24,283 bases of DNA from Anaerolineaceae bacterium UBA700 (lineage in GTDB: Bacteria; Chloroflexota; Anaerolineae; Anaerolineales; Anaerolineaceae), in NCBI GenBank assembly GCA_002298885.1, contig DBMK01000331.1, positions 4,305 through 28,587 on the forward strand, written 5' to 3'. The notes under the pieces were generated by a model, which made no database searches, was not told where the DNA came from, and saw only the letters and a list, made by a program, of their open reading frames with translations. Positions 8,635 to 15,548 of the stretch are shown here, one piece after another. Numbering within the stretch: the stretch's first letter is position 1; each line of letters opens with the position of its first letter. Position numbers and translations under genes: made by a program.

Positions 8635-9809
8635 CCAGGCCCCACCAGCGCGCCCTGGTAGTGGACGACGACCGCGCCTGGCAGGACATCCTGGGCGAAA
8701 TCCTAAGCGACGCTGGGATGGTCGTGGACACGGCCGCCAACCTGGAAAGCGCCGCCTTGCTCATCCACAACCACCCTCACCGCCTGGCGGTAGTCGATCT
8801 ATCCTTGCTGGCCGAGGACCCCAACAACCAAGATGGATTGAAAATACTGGATGCGATCCGCCGCAGCGATCCCGGCTGCAGCGCAGTTTTATTGACCGGG
8901 TTTGCCACGGTAGAGCTTGCGGTGAGCGCCATCAAGACCTTGGGGGCATACACCTGCCTGCAAAAGGAAAATTTCCAGCGCCGCCAATTCCGCGAGTTGG
9001 TCTCCCAGATTTTGACTAGCGCGCCGCCCCTGCAAGGCAGCCGCGCTCCGGACACCCCGGCTCGTGGCGGCCTTGCTCCGCAATATCGCGCCGGCTTGCG
9101 CGCTGAAAAGGAAGCGTTCGAGGAGGCCCCTCCCAAACCTTTAGCTGCCGACCTGGCCCTGGTAGTGGAGGACGATGCCGGCTGGCGGGCCATCTTGGGC
9201 GAAATATTGAAGGACGCTGAATATCAGGTGCGGCTGTGCGGCAGCTACGGCGAGGCCCTGGGCTGCCTGCGCAGGGAAAAATATCACCTGGCCATCATCG
9301 ATCTCTCCTTGAGATCAGATCCGCAGGTAGGTCCTGCTAAGGATCTTATTGGCGGCGAGCAGGCCTTGGAGGGGTTCGCCTTGTTGGAAGCCGCCCGTAA
9401 AGAAGATATTCCAACCATCGTCGTCAGTGGTATTTCCGCCGCTCCGGAAATCGAGCGCGCCTATCGGGAGCAAGGTGTTTTTGCTTTCCATGAGAAACAG
9501 ACCTTCAACCGCCACATCTTCACCAGCACGGTACGCGAAGTGCGGGTCGCCCGGCGGCAGGCAGATGAGCTGCACGCACTAACCGGGCGCGAGCTGGAGA
9601 TCTTTCAATTGCTTGCCCAGGGCCAGACGAACCAGGAGATAGCCAACAGCCTGTTCGTCTCGGTCAATACAGTAAAACGCCACCTCAAATCTATATTCCA
9701 CAAGCTCGGCGTTCACACCCGTTCGGCTGCGGCGGCAAAAGCGGCACAGGTTAGAAGAGGCAGAGAATGGAGTGCAGAGAATAGAGAATCGAGAGAAGGG
9801 AATAGATGA
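8631..9809 (+). CDS. Response regulator with two receiver domains and LuxR-type DNA-binding domain
   Basis: The 392-residue protein has two receiver domains in tandem. The first (about 6-128) has the acidic pair at 12-14, the phosphoacceptor Asp56 in VVDLSLL, Thr89 and Lys112. The second (about 173-303) has acidic residues 180-182, Asp224 in IIDLSLR, Ser266 and Lys289. Both have an unusually long loop after the phosphoacceptor strand. The C-terminal LuxR/NarL-type helix-turn-helix (317-367) has LTGRELEIFQLLAQGQTNQEIA and VSVNTVKRHLK. It starts with an ATGA overlap with the kinase gene and has an AGAGGA ribosome-binding site 5 bases upstream. It probably takes phosphate from that kinase and regulates transcription. 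The last 17 or so residues (from about 376) are encoded by a purine-rich, repetitive sequence and look like a recent addition rather than part of the fold. Confidence 0.92.
   Translation: MTRPHQRALVVDDDRAWQDILGEILSDAGMVVDTAANLESAALLIHNHPHRLAVVDLSLLAEDPNNQDGLKILDAIRRSDPGCSAVLLTGFATVELAVSAIKTLGAYTCLQKENFQRRQFRELVSQILTSAPPLQGSRAPDTPARGGLAPQYRAGLRAEKEAFEEAPPKPLAADLALVVEDDAGWRAILGEILKDAEYQVRLCGSYGEALGCLRREKYHLAIIDLSLRSDPQVGPAKDLIGGEQALEGFALLEAARKEDIPTIVVSGISAAPEIERAYREQGVFAFHEKQTFNRHIFTSTVREVRVARRQADELHALTGRELEIFQLLAQGQTNQEIANSLFVSVNTVKRHLKSIFHKLGVHTRSAAAAKAAQVRRGREWSAENRESREGNR
9761..9808 (+). repeat. Purine-rich degenerate repeat
   Basis: The tract is almost pure G/A with repeated GAGAAT/CAGAGAA units. 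It forms the end of the response regulator reading frame. A tract of the opposite strand sense lies at 11041-11106, on the other side of the ttuA operon. Confidence 0.4.
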
Positions 9810-9826
9810 GAGGTTTTCGGAAAAAA

Positions 9827-9857
9827 GCGCCGGATGAGTCAAGAACCCATCCGGCGC
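9827..9857. terminator. Bidirectional intrinsic terminator
   Basis: A perfect 10-base inverted repeat (GCGCCGGATG at 9827-9836, complement at 9848-9857) with an 11-base loop lies between convergent genes. On the minus strand it is followed at once by six T (9826-9821), ideal for the ttuA transcript. On the plus strand an AT-rich AATAATTTTA follows, weaker but suitable for the kinase/regulator transcript. Confidence 0.85.
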
Positions 9858-9876
9858 AATAATTTTAATTACAGGC

Positions 9877-10803
9877 CTATTGCGTAATTTTACAGTAAGA
9901 ACACAGGCCATCTTTAGGAGTGGGCTGGCCGCAGTTGGGGCAGAGGTGACGGCCACCTTCATCGCCGCCATTCTCGGCAGGCTGGAAAAGCCCCTCCTGG
10001 CGGGCGTTCAAGAAGCCTACGTAGAATTGAAGCTTGGTCCCCGGATGATCGACCTCCAATTTATTCAATAAATCCTTGTAAAACAACTGCTTCGAGCCGA
10101 CCGCGTGCGGACACTCTTCTTCGATGTATGGGATCCCCCGGAGAATCGCATAGGCTGCCGTCTCTCGCTCGTAGAACCGGCAGAACGGCTTGACCTTGCG
10201 CGCAAACCCGGTCCCGCCCTCCAGAACCGGCGACTGGCGGCGCAGAAAATCGACCTGCCAGTGGAAGGTGTTTTGCATCAGAAATGCCGCCTCGTCGTCC
10301 AGGTTGTGGGCAGTCGCCAGGACCTGGTAATTCCCTTCAAGAGCCGACTGGTTCATCATGTGGCGTTTGACGATACCGCACACCCCGCACGGGCGAACCT
10401 TTCCCCAGCCGGTCTGCCTGGCTAACTGCGGGATGCTGCGCCCGGTCCTCTCGACGACGCTGACGACGTTCAATACCAGGCCGCGCTCCTCAGCAAATTT
10501 ACGGGCATATTCCTCGGAAGCATTCGAATAATCGTCTTCGCTTTCGATGCCCAGGTTGATGTATAAGCCGTCCGCCTTGTATCCAAGCCGCCAGAGTACG
10601 TCCCAGAGCGTTAATGAATCCTTGCCGCCCGAGACGGCAACCAGGACACGCTCTTGAAGGCTAAACATGTTGTATTTTTCGATCATGCGCTGAGTCTGTT
10701 CGCTGAACCATTCCAGGTAATGCTCGCGGCACAGAGCCAGGCGGTGCTGGCGCATGTGGATCGCCGCCTGGCGGGTGCATTTCCGGCAAGTCATGGCTGT
10801 CAC
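9877..10803 (-). CDS. ttuA: TtuA-type tRNA 2-thiouridine synthetase
   Basis: This is an ATP-dependent tRNA sulfurtransferase of the TtuA/CTU1 group, which adenylates a uridine in tRNA and inserts sulfur delivered by a ubiquitin-like carrier. Visible parts (308 residues): an N-terminal zinc site with C6, C9, C25 and H28; the PP-loop SGGKDS (58-63); the CGVC pair C139/C142 that, with C231, would hold an iron-sulfur cluster; and a C-terminal zinc site C288, C291, C301, C304. All are those expected for TtuA. In Thermus the product is thiolated T54; the target here is inferred. The GTG start at 10803 overlaps the stop of the upstream carrier gene (GTGA), and a GGAGG lies 6 bases before it; the ATG at 10794 is the alternative. 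The gene ends at a strong terminator. Confidence 0.9.
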   Translation of the reverse strand: MTAMTCRKCTRQAAIHMRQHRLALCREHYLEWFSEQTQRMIEKYNMFSLQERVLVAVSGGKDSLTLWDVLWRLGYKADGLYINLGIESEDDYSNASEEYARKFAEERGLVLNVVSVVERTGRSIPQLARQTGWGKVRPCGVCGIVKRHMMNQSALEGNYQVLATAHNLDDEAAFLMQNTFHWQVDFLRRQSPVLEGGTGFARKVKPFCRFYERETAAYAILRGIPYIEEECPHAVGSKQLFYKDLLNKLEVDHPGTKLQFYVGFLNARQEGLFQPAENGGDEGGRHLCPNCGQPTPKDGLCSYCKITQ

Positions 10804-11000
10804 AGGGCGCCTCCGGAGATCACCGGCACCAGTTTTACCCGGTCGCCATTTTTCAACGGTTCGCGCTCGTTAAGCAGCTCGCCATCTCGCACCACCAGAT
10901 GCGTTTCCGGCGACAGGTCTAATTTTTCGAGAGCCTCACGGACGGTAAGGGTGCCTTCGAGAGAGAACTCTTTTTTACGCAGAATGAGAATTATCGGCAT
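10800..11000 (-). CDS. TtuB-like ubiquitin-fold sulfur carrier for TtuA
   Basis: The 66-residue protein has the beta-grasp carrier pattern: MP-x-x-x-x-LRK at the start, T-V-R-E-A-L near 19-24, LSPE (29-32), NGD-x-V (50-54) and a C-terminal ISGG (61-64). It sits directly upstream of ttuA with a 3-base overlap, so it is the likely sulfur donor for that enzyme. Two residues, Ala-Leu, follow the Gly-Gly, where mature carriers must end in Gly-Gly; trimming would be needed. The codons for the two glycines (GGA GGC) double as the ribosome-binding site of ttuA. The start is supported by GGGAGG 5 bases upstream of the ATG and by a -10-like TACAAT at 11027-11022. A ThiS role in thiamin synthesis is less likely given the neighbour. 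Confidence 0.85.
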   Translation of the reverse strand: MPIILILRKKEFSLEGTLTVREALEKLDLSPETHLVVRDGELLNEREPLKNGDRVKLVPVISGGAL

Positions 11001-11021
11001 TTAAACCTCCCGGAGAGAAAA

Positions 11022-11053
11022 ATTGTACCACGGAGGGAATTTTCGATTTTCAA
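11022..11053 (-). promoter_or_regulatory. Candidate promoter of the carrier-ttuA operon
   Basis: Minus strand: TACAAT (11027-11022) with TTGAAA (11053-11048) 20 bases upstream. Transcription would start near 11015 and give a leader of about 15 bases containing the GGGAGG ribosome-binding site. The long spacing lowers confidence. Confidence 0.4.
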
Positions 11054-11106
11054 TTTTCAAATTTCGATTTTCCACCCTCGTTCTCTGCTCTCTACTCTCC
11101 ACTTTC
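11041..11106. repeat. AT-rich and pyrimidine-rich degenerate repeats
   Basis: TTTCGATTTTCA-like units are repeated at 11041-11073, followed by CTCTCTACTCTCC-like pyrimidine units to about 11106. On the minus strand these read as GA-rich sequence similar to 9761-9808. It lies between the PhnD-like gene stop and the ttu operon promoter; no clear terminator hairpin is seen. Confidence 0.35.
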
Positions 11107-11112
11107 AAATAC

Positions 11113-11922
11113 TCATTGCCCCATTGAAAACCTCACCCCCTCGGCAGCCTCAGCCATTCTGCGGATCGGATCGTAATCATCGTCATTGACCCGGACAAAG
11201 CGCGCCATCTGCGCCTTATTCAGAATGGCCCGTCCTAGTGGATCATCGCTCATCCCAAAAAGAGCATCCTGAATAGCCTGGAACATGCTCGCAGGCATGT
11301 TCGCAGGCGCGACCCAGGGCGGTATTGGGCTGGGACCGAGCGTGTCGATGATCCGGATGCGGGACAAGAGCCGTTCGTCCATGGCCAGTTCCAGTTCCAG
11401 TACGGTGCTGTCGATGGCCGAAGCATCGATTTCCCCGTCCAGGATCATGGTCAGCGAGTTTTGGTGGGAACCGGATTCGACCACGCGCCCAAAGAATCCG
11501 TCTTTCGCGCCGCGCCTGGCGAGCGCATATCGCACGACGTTATATCCGGAATGGGAGCCAGGCTCGTTGAACGCCCAGGATGCGCCGCGTAAATCGCCGA
11601 AATCCTTGAATGGACTGGAATCCCGGACAACGACGTCGGAAAAATAGACCGGCCTGTCTGCGTAGCGCGGCGCCTGCATCACCGGCGCAGCGATGAGTTT
11701 TACCCTCGGAGGCGACTGGTCCGCCTTGCGTACGTAGGGCAGGCCGCAGATCCAGCACACGTCGATTTGCCCACCATCCAGCAGCCGCTCGCGTTCCTGC
11801 CAGGGAACATCGATTTTCGCCTCCACCGGCGTTTGCAACCGCAAAGTCAGATAAGCAGCCAGTTCCGGGCATATGAATTCCGAATTCGGCGCCTGGCAGG
11901 TCGAAATGAGGATGGGTCGCAA
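11113..11922 (-). CDS. PhnD-like phosphate/phosphonate-type solute-binding protein without visible signal peptide
   Basis: The 269-residue protein matches the PhnD-like family of binding proteins (two-lobe fold). Typical segments are QIDVCWICGLPYVR (about 52-65), the loop with SSPFKDFGDLRGASWAFNEPGSHSGYNVVRYAL (101-133), SGSHQNSLTMILDGEIDASAIDS (147-169), and PIPPWVAPANMP (203-214). Family members usually have an export signal or lipobox; this one starts directly with the first strand of the domain (RPILISTCQAP). It may be cytoplasmic, or a longer start may have been missed. The start is TTG with AGAGGG 7 bases upstream. It follows acs by 13 bases, so the two are probably co-transcribed. Ligand unknown; phosphonate transport is not implied, since no ABC permease or ATPase gene is nearby. 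Confidence 0.7.
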   Translation of the reverse strand: MRPILISTCQAPNSEFICPELAAYLTLRLQTPVEAKIDVPWQERERLLDGGQIDVCWICGLPYVRKADQSPPRVKLIAAPVMQAPRYADRPVYFSDVVVRDSSPFKDFGDLRGASWAFNEPGSHSGYNVVRYALARRGAKDGFFGRVVESGSHQNSLTMILDGEIDASAIDSTVLELELAMDERLLSRIRIIDTLGPSPIPPWVAPANMPASMFQAIQDALFGMSDDPLGRAILNKAQMARFVRVNDDDYDPIRRMAEAAEGVRFSMGQ

Positions 11923-11935
11923 GGATTGGCCCTCT

Positions 11936-13846
11936 TCACTCCTCCAGGGTTGTCAGGTCGCCCTCGGGCATACCCAGCGCCCTGGCCTTCAACACGCGGC
12001 GCATAATTTTTCCACTGCGTGTTTTGGGCAGTTGGGCTACGATGGTAATCTTTTCCGGTTTTGCAATCACGCCCATCTCGTGGCCCACGTGGTTCTTCAA
12101 TTCCTCGATCAGGCTGTCGCTGGGCTCGTTCCCGGCGCGCAGGATCACGTAGGCGTGGATGGCGTTTCCCTTGATCTCGTGCGGCAGGCCGATGGCGGCC
12201 GCCTCGGCTACCGCCGGATGGCTGACCAGGGCACTTTCGATTTCGGCCGTCCCCAGGCGATAACCCGAAACCTTGATCACGTCATCCACCCGCCCGATAA
12301 TCCAAAAATAACCGTCTGCATCCCGGCGGGCGCTATCGCCAGTAAAGTAAACCCCGGGAAATTTGGACCAGTACTGCGCGATATAGCGGTCCGGATCTTT
12401 ATAAATGGTACGCAGCATGGCTGGCCAGGGGCGTTTCAGCACCAGGTAACCCTCTTCGCCAACGGCCACGGGCTTGCCGTTTTCGTCGTAAATATCTGCT
12501 TCCACGCCGGGGAAGGGCCGGGTAGCGCTGCCGGGTTTTAGCCCGTAGGTGGGCAGGGGCGTGATCATGAACATGCCGGTTTCGGTCTGCCACCAGGTAT
12601 CCATGATCGGGCAGCGGCTTTTCCCGATCACTTCGTAATACCAGCGCCAGGCTTCGGGATTGATCGGCTCGCCGACCGTGCCCAACAAACGCAGCGACGA
12701 AAGGTCGTGGCGGTTTGGCCAGGCCTCACCGAAGCGCATCAGGCCACGGATCGCCGTGGGGGCTGTGTACAGTACGTTGATGCCGTATTTCTCGATCAGG
12801 CTCCACCAGCGGTTTGGATAAGGATAAGAAGGCGCCCCTTCGTACATGAAGCTGGTCGCCCCCAATAAAAGCGGTCCATAAACGATATAGCTGTGCCCGG
12901 TGACCCAGCCCGGATCAGCGGTGCACCAGTAGCGGTCTTCCTCTTTCAGGTCAAATACCATCTTCAACGTGGTCGCAACACCCACCATATATCCACCGTG
13001 AGTGTGCTGGATGGCCTTGGGCTTGCCGGTAGTGCCCGAGGTATAGAGCATGAACAACGGGTCCTCGGCGTCCATGACCTCTGTCTCGCAGCGCGATTGG
13101 CCGGCAGCGGTCTTGGCGACCGGCAGGCCCATCAGGTCGTGATACCAGTAATCCCGGCCCGATTCCATCACCACTTCCTGACCCGTGCGCTTGACCACGA
13201 TGACATGCTCGACCGTGGCGCTGCGTTTGAGGGCTTCGTCGACGATCTTTTTCAGCTCGACGATTTTGCCGTTCATATATCCCCCATCGCAGGTGATCAC
13301 CACGTTGGACTGGCTGTCGTCGATCCTGCCGTGCAGAGCCTCCACCGAAAAGCCGCCGTAAACGACGGAATGGACGGCGCCAATCTTGGCGCATGACAGC
13401 ATGGCAATTGGCAGTTCCGGGATTCGCCCCATATAGATGGTGACGCGATCCCCCTTCTTCACCCCCATGCTGCGCAGGACGTTGGCAAACATGCACACTT
13501 CACGGTTCAAGGCGTGGTATGAAAACGTGCGCGATTCGCCTTTCTCTCCTTCCCAGATCAGCGCCAGCTTGTTCCTGCGCCAGGTATTCACATGGCGGTC
13601 CAGGCAGTTGTAGGCAATATTCGTCCTGGCGCCGACAAACCATTTGTAAAAAGGCTTGCCCGAATCATCGAGCACTTTATCCCACGGTCCGAACCATTCG
13701 AACTGGCGGGCCTGCTCTTCCCAAAACCCAACCAGGTCCTGGTTCGCCTTTTTAATCAACTCGTCCGAGTTTTTTATCGTAATGTTTTGTAGGAATTCGC
13801 GCGAAGGCTGGAAGATTTCCTTGTTATTTTCGTGATTTTCCGCCAT
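11936..13846 (-). CDS. acs: Acetyl-CoA synthetase (AMP-forming)
   Basis: The enzyme activates acetate with ATP to acetyl-AMP and then acetyl-CoA. With the start at 13846 the protein has 636 residues, close to the usual 650. Numbered from there, motifs of the adenylate-forming family are present: [10 protein letters not shown] (268-277), GEPINPEAW (392-400), DTWWQTETG (416-424, whose Trp shapes the acetate pocket), YFTGD (500-504), [16 protein letters not shown] (518-533) and the catalytic lysine in TRSGKIMRR (K613), the residue acetylated in well-studied homologues. Two earlier in-frame starts exist (ATG at 13855, TTG at 13879), but only 13846 has a well-spaced AAGGAT. A good promoter lies at 13963-13935. 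The PhnD-like gene follows 13 bases downstream. A propionate-preferring relative is possible but less likely. Confidence 0.93.
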   Translation of the reverse strand: MAENHENNKEIFQPSREFLQNITIKNSDELIKKANQDLVGFWEEQARQFEWFGPWDKVLDDSGKPFYKWFVGARTNIAYNCLDRHVNTWRRNKLALIWEGEKGESRTFSYHALNREVCMFANVLRSMGVKKGDRVTIYMGRIPELPIAMLSCAKIGAVHSVVYGGFSVEALHGRIDDSQSNVVITCDGGYMNGKIVELKKIVDEALKRSATVEHVIVVKRTGQEVVMESGRDYWYHDLMGLPVAKTAAGQSRCETEVMDAEDPLFMLYTSGTTGKPKAIQHTHGGYMVGVATTLKMVFDLKEEDRYWCTADPGWVTGHSYIVYGPLLLGATSFMYEGAPSYPYPNRWWSLIEKYGINVLYTAPTAIRGLMRFGEAWPNRHDLSSLRLLGTVGEPINPEAWRWYYEVIGKSRCPIMDTWWQTETGMFMITPLPTYGLKPGSATRPFPGVEADIYDENGKPVAVGEEGYLVLKRPWPAMLRTIYKDPDRYIAQYWSKFPGVYFTGDSARRDADGYFWIIGRVDDVIKVSGYRLGTAEIESALVSHPAVAEAAAIGLPHEIKGNAIHAYVILRAGNEPSDSLIEELKNHVGHEMGVIAKPEKITIVAQLPKTRSGKIMRRVLKARALGMPEGDLTTLEE

Positions 13847-13934
13847 AACTGCCATCCTTTTCCGGAAAGTATCTTGCAATTAGCTTCCTGGCCAATGCGC
13901 AGAGGGTGATTCTAGAATACGGCCAGGCAGTATT

Positions 13935-13963
13935 ATTATATGAAATATTACCTTAATAGTCCA
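13935..13963 (-). promoter_or_regulatory. Candidate acs promoter
   Basis: Minus strand: TGGACT (13963-13958) and a perfect TATAAT (13940-13935) with 17-base spacing. Transcription would start near 13928, giving a leader of about 80 bases. Confidence 0.55.
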
Positions 13964-14001
13964 TGATGATTCGACGCGAAAAATTGTCCCGTGACCTGAA
14001 C

Positions 14002-14028
14002 TTGCATTTTGCGCGAAAATGATAAAAT
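14002..14028 (+). promoter_or_regulatory. Candidate promoter of the membrane-anchored protein gene
   Basis: TTGCAT (14002-14007) and TAAAAT (14023-14028) with 15-base spacing lie about 50 bases before the ATG at 14077. It is divergent from the acs promoter and weaker in form. Confidence 0.3.
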
Positions 14029-14076
14029 GAATCCGCAGGTTTTGATGGACTTTGGTTCTTTTCTACGAGGGTGTCT

Positions 14077-14976
14077 ATGGCCGAAAAGCCTGAATCAAAT
14101 CCTAAGCTATTGCATGTAATTATCCCCGCAGCGACCACCCTTCTGGTAGCCCTGATCGGGCTGGGTACAGCAATTTACCAGACCGATAAGCCGATCCAAT
14201 TAACCGCGGCTGCCCAAACGGAGCAGGCGCTGACGGTTACCTTTTTGGCCCCGACCGCGCAGGCCGAGACCGCTTCAGCCCCTTCGATGGTAGCCCAGAC
14301 CGTTCAGGCAGCTTTTACGGCAACCCTGGCAGCCCAGACTGCTCTGGCTCCGACCCCAACTGCACTGCCTCCAACCTCGACCCCACAGCCCACCGCCGAG
14401 ATTAAAACACAAGTTCCCCCACCAGCCTCCAGTACCGCCTTCCATCCAACCATCAGCATCACCAATAAACTCCTCTTGCCAGTTAAAATATTCATTGACG
14501 ATGTGTACCAGAGCGATCTGGGCAATGGGGATTCCAGCACGTTTACGCTCGTCAGCTACCCTGCAGTGGTCAAATGGAGCGTTGTTAAACAGACCACCTC
14601 CAAAGGAATGCCCCTGGGCCATGAAATGGGTGGCAGCTTCGCCGATGTCACGGTCGGCGATCAAATCACTATCGATAATATGGTCGAAGATCAGCCCTAT
14701 TTCTACCCACTCATTAGCAATACAACCGGCAGAGATTGCGACGTGACCATCAACAAGGGCTGGAAGAGCGAATATATTACCGGAGCGATTGCACCCGCCA
14801 ATGAAGACAATGTTGGCTTTGGATATTATGAACTGTATACAAATTCAAACGTGACACTGGACTGCGGTGGAAAGGTCTATTGGTGGGGGTTATTACCTGA
14901 CGAGAAAAAAGGAACTTCATTTTATGATGAAGTTGAAAAAGACACCGGGGCAATCCATTTTACACTGCATCCATAA
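14077..14976 (+). CDS. Membrane-anchored surface protein of unknown function
   Basis: The function is not recognised. The protein of 299 residues has a short positively charged N-terminus and one hydrophobic segment (about 11-33) without a cleavage site, so it is likely anchored by its N-terminus with the rest outside. An Ala/Thr/Gln/Pro-rich stalk follows (about 40-118, with repeated AQT and a PTPT-type end). The C-terminal 175 residues look like a beta-rich domain. They begin ISITNKLLLPVKIFIDDVYQSDL and contain a possible disulfide pair (Cys in GRDCDVTIN and LDCGGKVYWWG). The opening of this domain resembles PEGA-like surface modules, but weakly. The start is the ATG at 14077 with GAGG 7 bases before; the ORF can be extended two codons to a GTG. 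It is separated from the following cluster by 572 bases including a terminator, so it is probably its own unit. Confidence 0.75.
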   Translation: MAEKPESNPKLLHVIIPAATTLLVALIGLGTAIYQTDKPIQLTAAAQTEQALTVTFLAPTAQAETASAPSMVAQTVQAAFTATLAAQTALAPTPTALPPTSTPQPTAEIKTQVPPPASSTAFHPTISITNKLLLPVKIFIDDVYQSDLGNGDSSTFTLVSYPAVVKWSVVKQTTSKGMPLGHEMGGSFADVTVGDQITIDNMVEDQPYFYPLISNTTGRDCDVTINKGWKSEYITGAIAPANEDNVGFGYYELYTNSNVTLDCGGKVYWWGLLPDEKKGTSFYDEVEKDTGAIHFTLHP

Positions 14977-15055
14977 TTTGGCTCGAAACGATTGCTTAAA
15001 AATGTCAGTATGAAGTCGGTAATATGTTTTATGATACTTAGTATATAATGTGTAG

Positions 15056-15283
15056 TAATAAGGGCACAAGGATTATTGGTGTGGTCGTTTGCTGGTAATA
15101 ATATAGGCGTACGCCCGGCAAGCCGCAGAATTATACACAACCGAATATTGGATGCTTTGATCCGGAGCTCGAGTATGGTCGCACAGCTTGCATTGCAGAA
15201 AACGCTAGCCTAGATCTCCGGGGAGCTAATTGCGAAACCGGCCTGTAAATATTGGGGAATTAATCCAGGGCGGTTTTTGTTTT
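15056..15283 (+). ncRNA. Possible structured RNA ending in an intrinsic terminator
   Basis: A -10 box (15044-15049), about 190 bases with pairing arms such as CCGGAG (15162-15167) with CTCCGG (15216-15221), and a terminator (15238-15283) together would give an RNA of about 225 bases. No known riboswitch or small-RNA family was recognised. The alternative is simply the 3' tail of the preceding gene. Confidence 0.25.
15238..15283 (+). terminator. Intrinsic terminator
   Basis: CCGGCCTG (15238-15245) pairs with CAGGGCGG (15266-15273) at seven of eight positions, followed at once by TTTTTGTTTT. It could end transcription from the gene at 14077 or from a local RNA start. Confidence 0.6.
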
Positions 15284-15399
15284 AACGTTATCCCAGAGTA
15301 ACACAAATGAAATCCTTACAAGTATGGGGGACTGTTCTAAGCCTGGATTATTTTGATTAAAGCCTGGGGAGGTAAGCCTCACGATCGATTCGTCGCGCA

Positions 15400-15482
15400 C
15401 CCATTGAGATTTTTCATGGATTGAACGGAATATCCACGGGAATCTAGAACCGCACAGAACACATGCATGACCGAGTAATGGG
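15400..15482 (+). repeat. Nested inverted repeats in the cohesin cluster leader
   Basis: CCCATT/AATGGG (15400-15405, 15477-15482) encloses AGATT/AATCT and TGGAT/ATCCA arms near 15408-15435. The arms are short, so the folding is uncertain. Confidence 0.25.
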
Positions 15483-15548
15483 ATCACCCTTAGCGGCGAT
15501 TAAACGCGCCTGCACAGGGAGCATGCTAAAAAAGAAGAGTGTAAATCA

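Larger units (their letters stand above)
14977..15548 (+). other. 572-base stretch without a convincing gene
   Basis: No reading frame here looks like a real protein. Contents: a TATAAT box at 15044-15049, a terminator at 15238-15283, three TAAGCCT-like motifs at 15338-15346, 15358-15367 and 15374-15380, and an inverted repeat CCCATT (15400-15405)/AATGGG (15477-15482) enclosing TGGAT/ATCCA arms. The second half is the leader region of the cohesin gene cluster. Confidence 0.6.

Noticed and set aside
11873..12541. Plus-strand frame of 222 codons opposite acs
   Set aside because: Antisense shadow; overlaps the end of acs and the start of the PhnD-like gene, no domain seen.
15160..15420. Cyclic-di-GMP or cobalamin riboswitch upstream of the cohesin cluster
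   Set aside because: Some short pieces look alike (GCACAG, AAGCCTGG, GGTAAGCCT), but the conserved cores are not present in the right order.
15260..15487. Small minus-strand frame (75 codons) in the gene-free stretch
   Set aside because: No ribosome-binding site, odd composition, and it crosses the terminator and inverted repeats.
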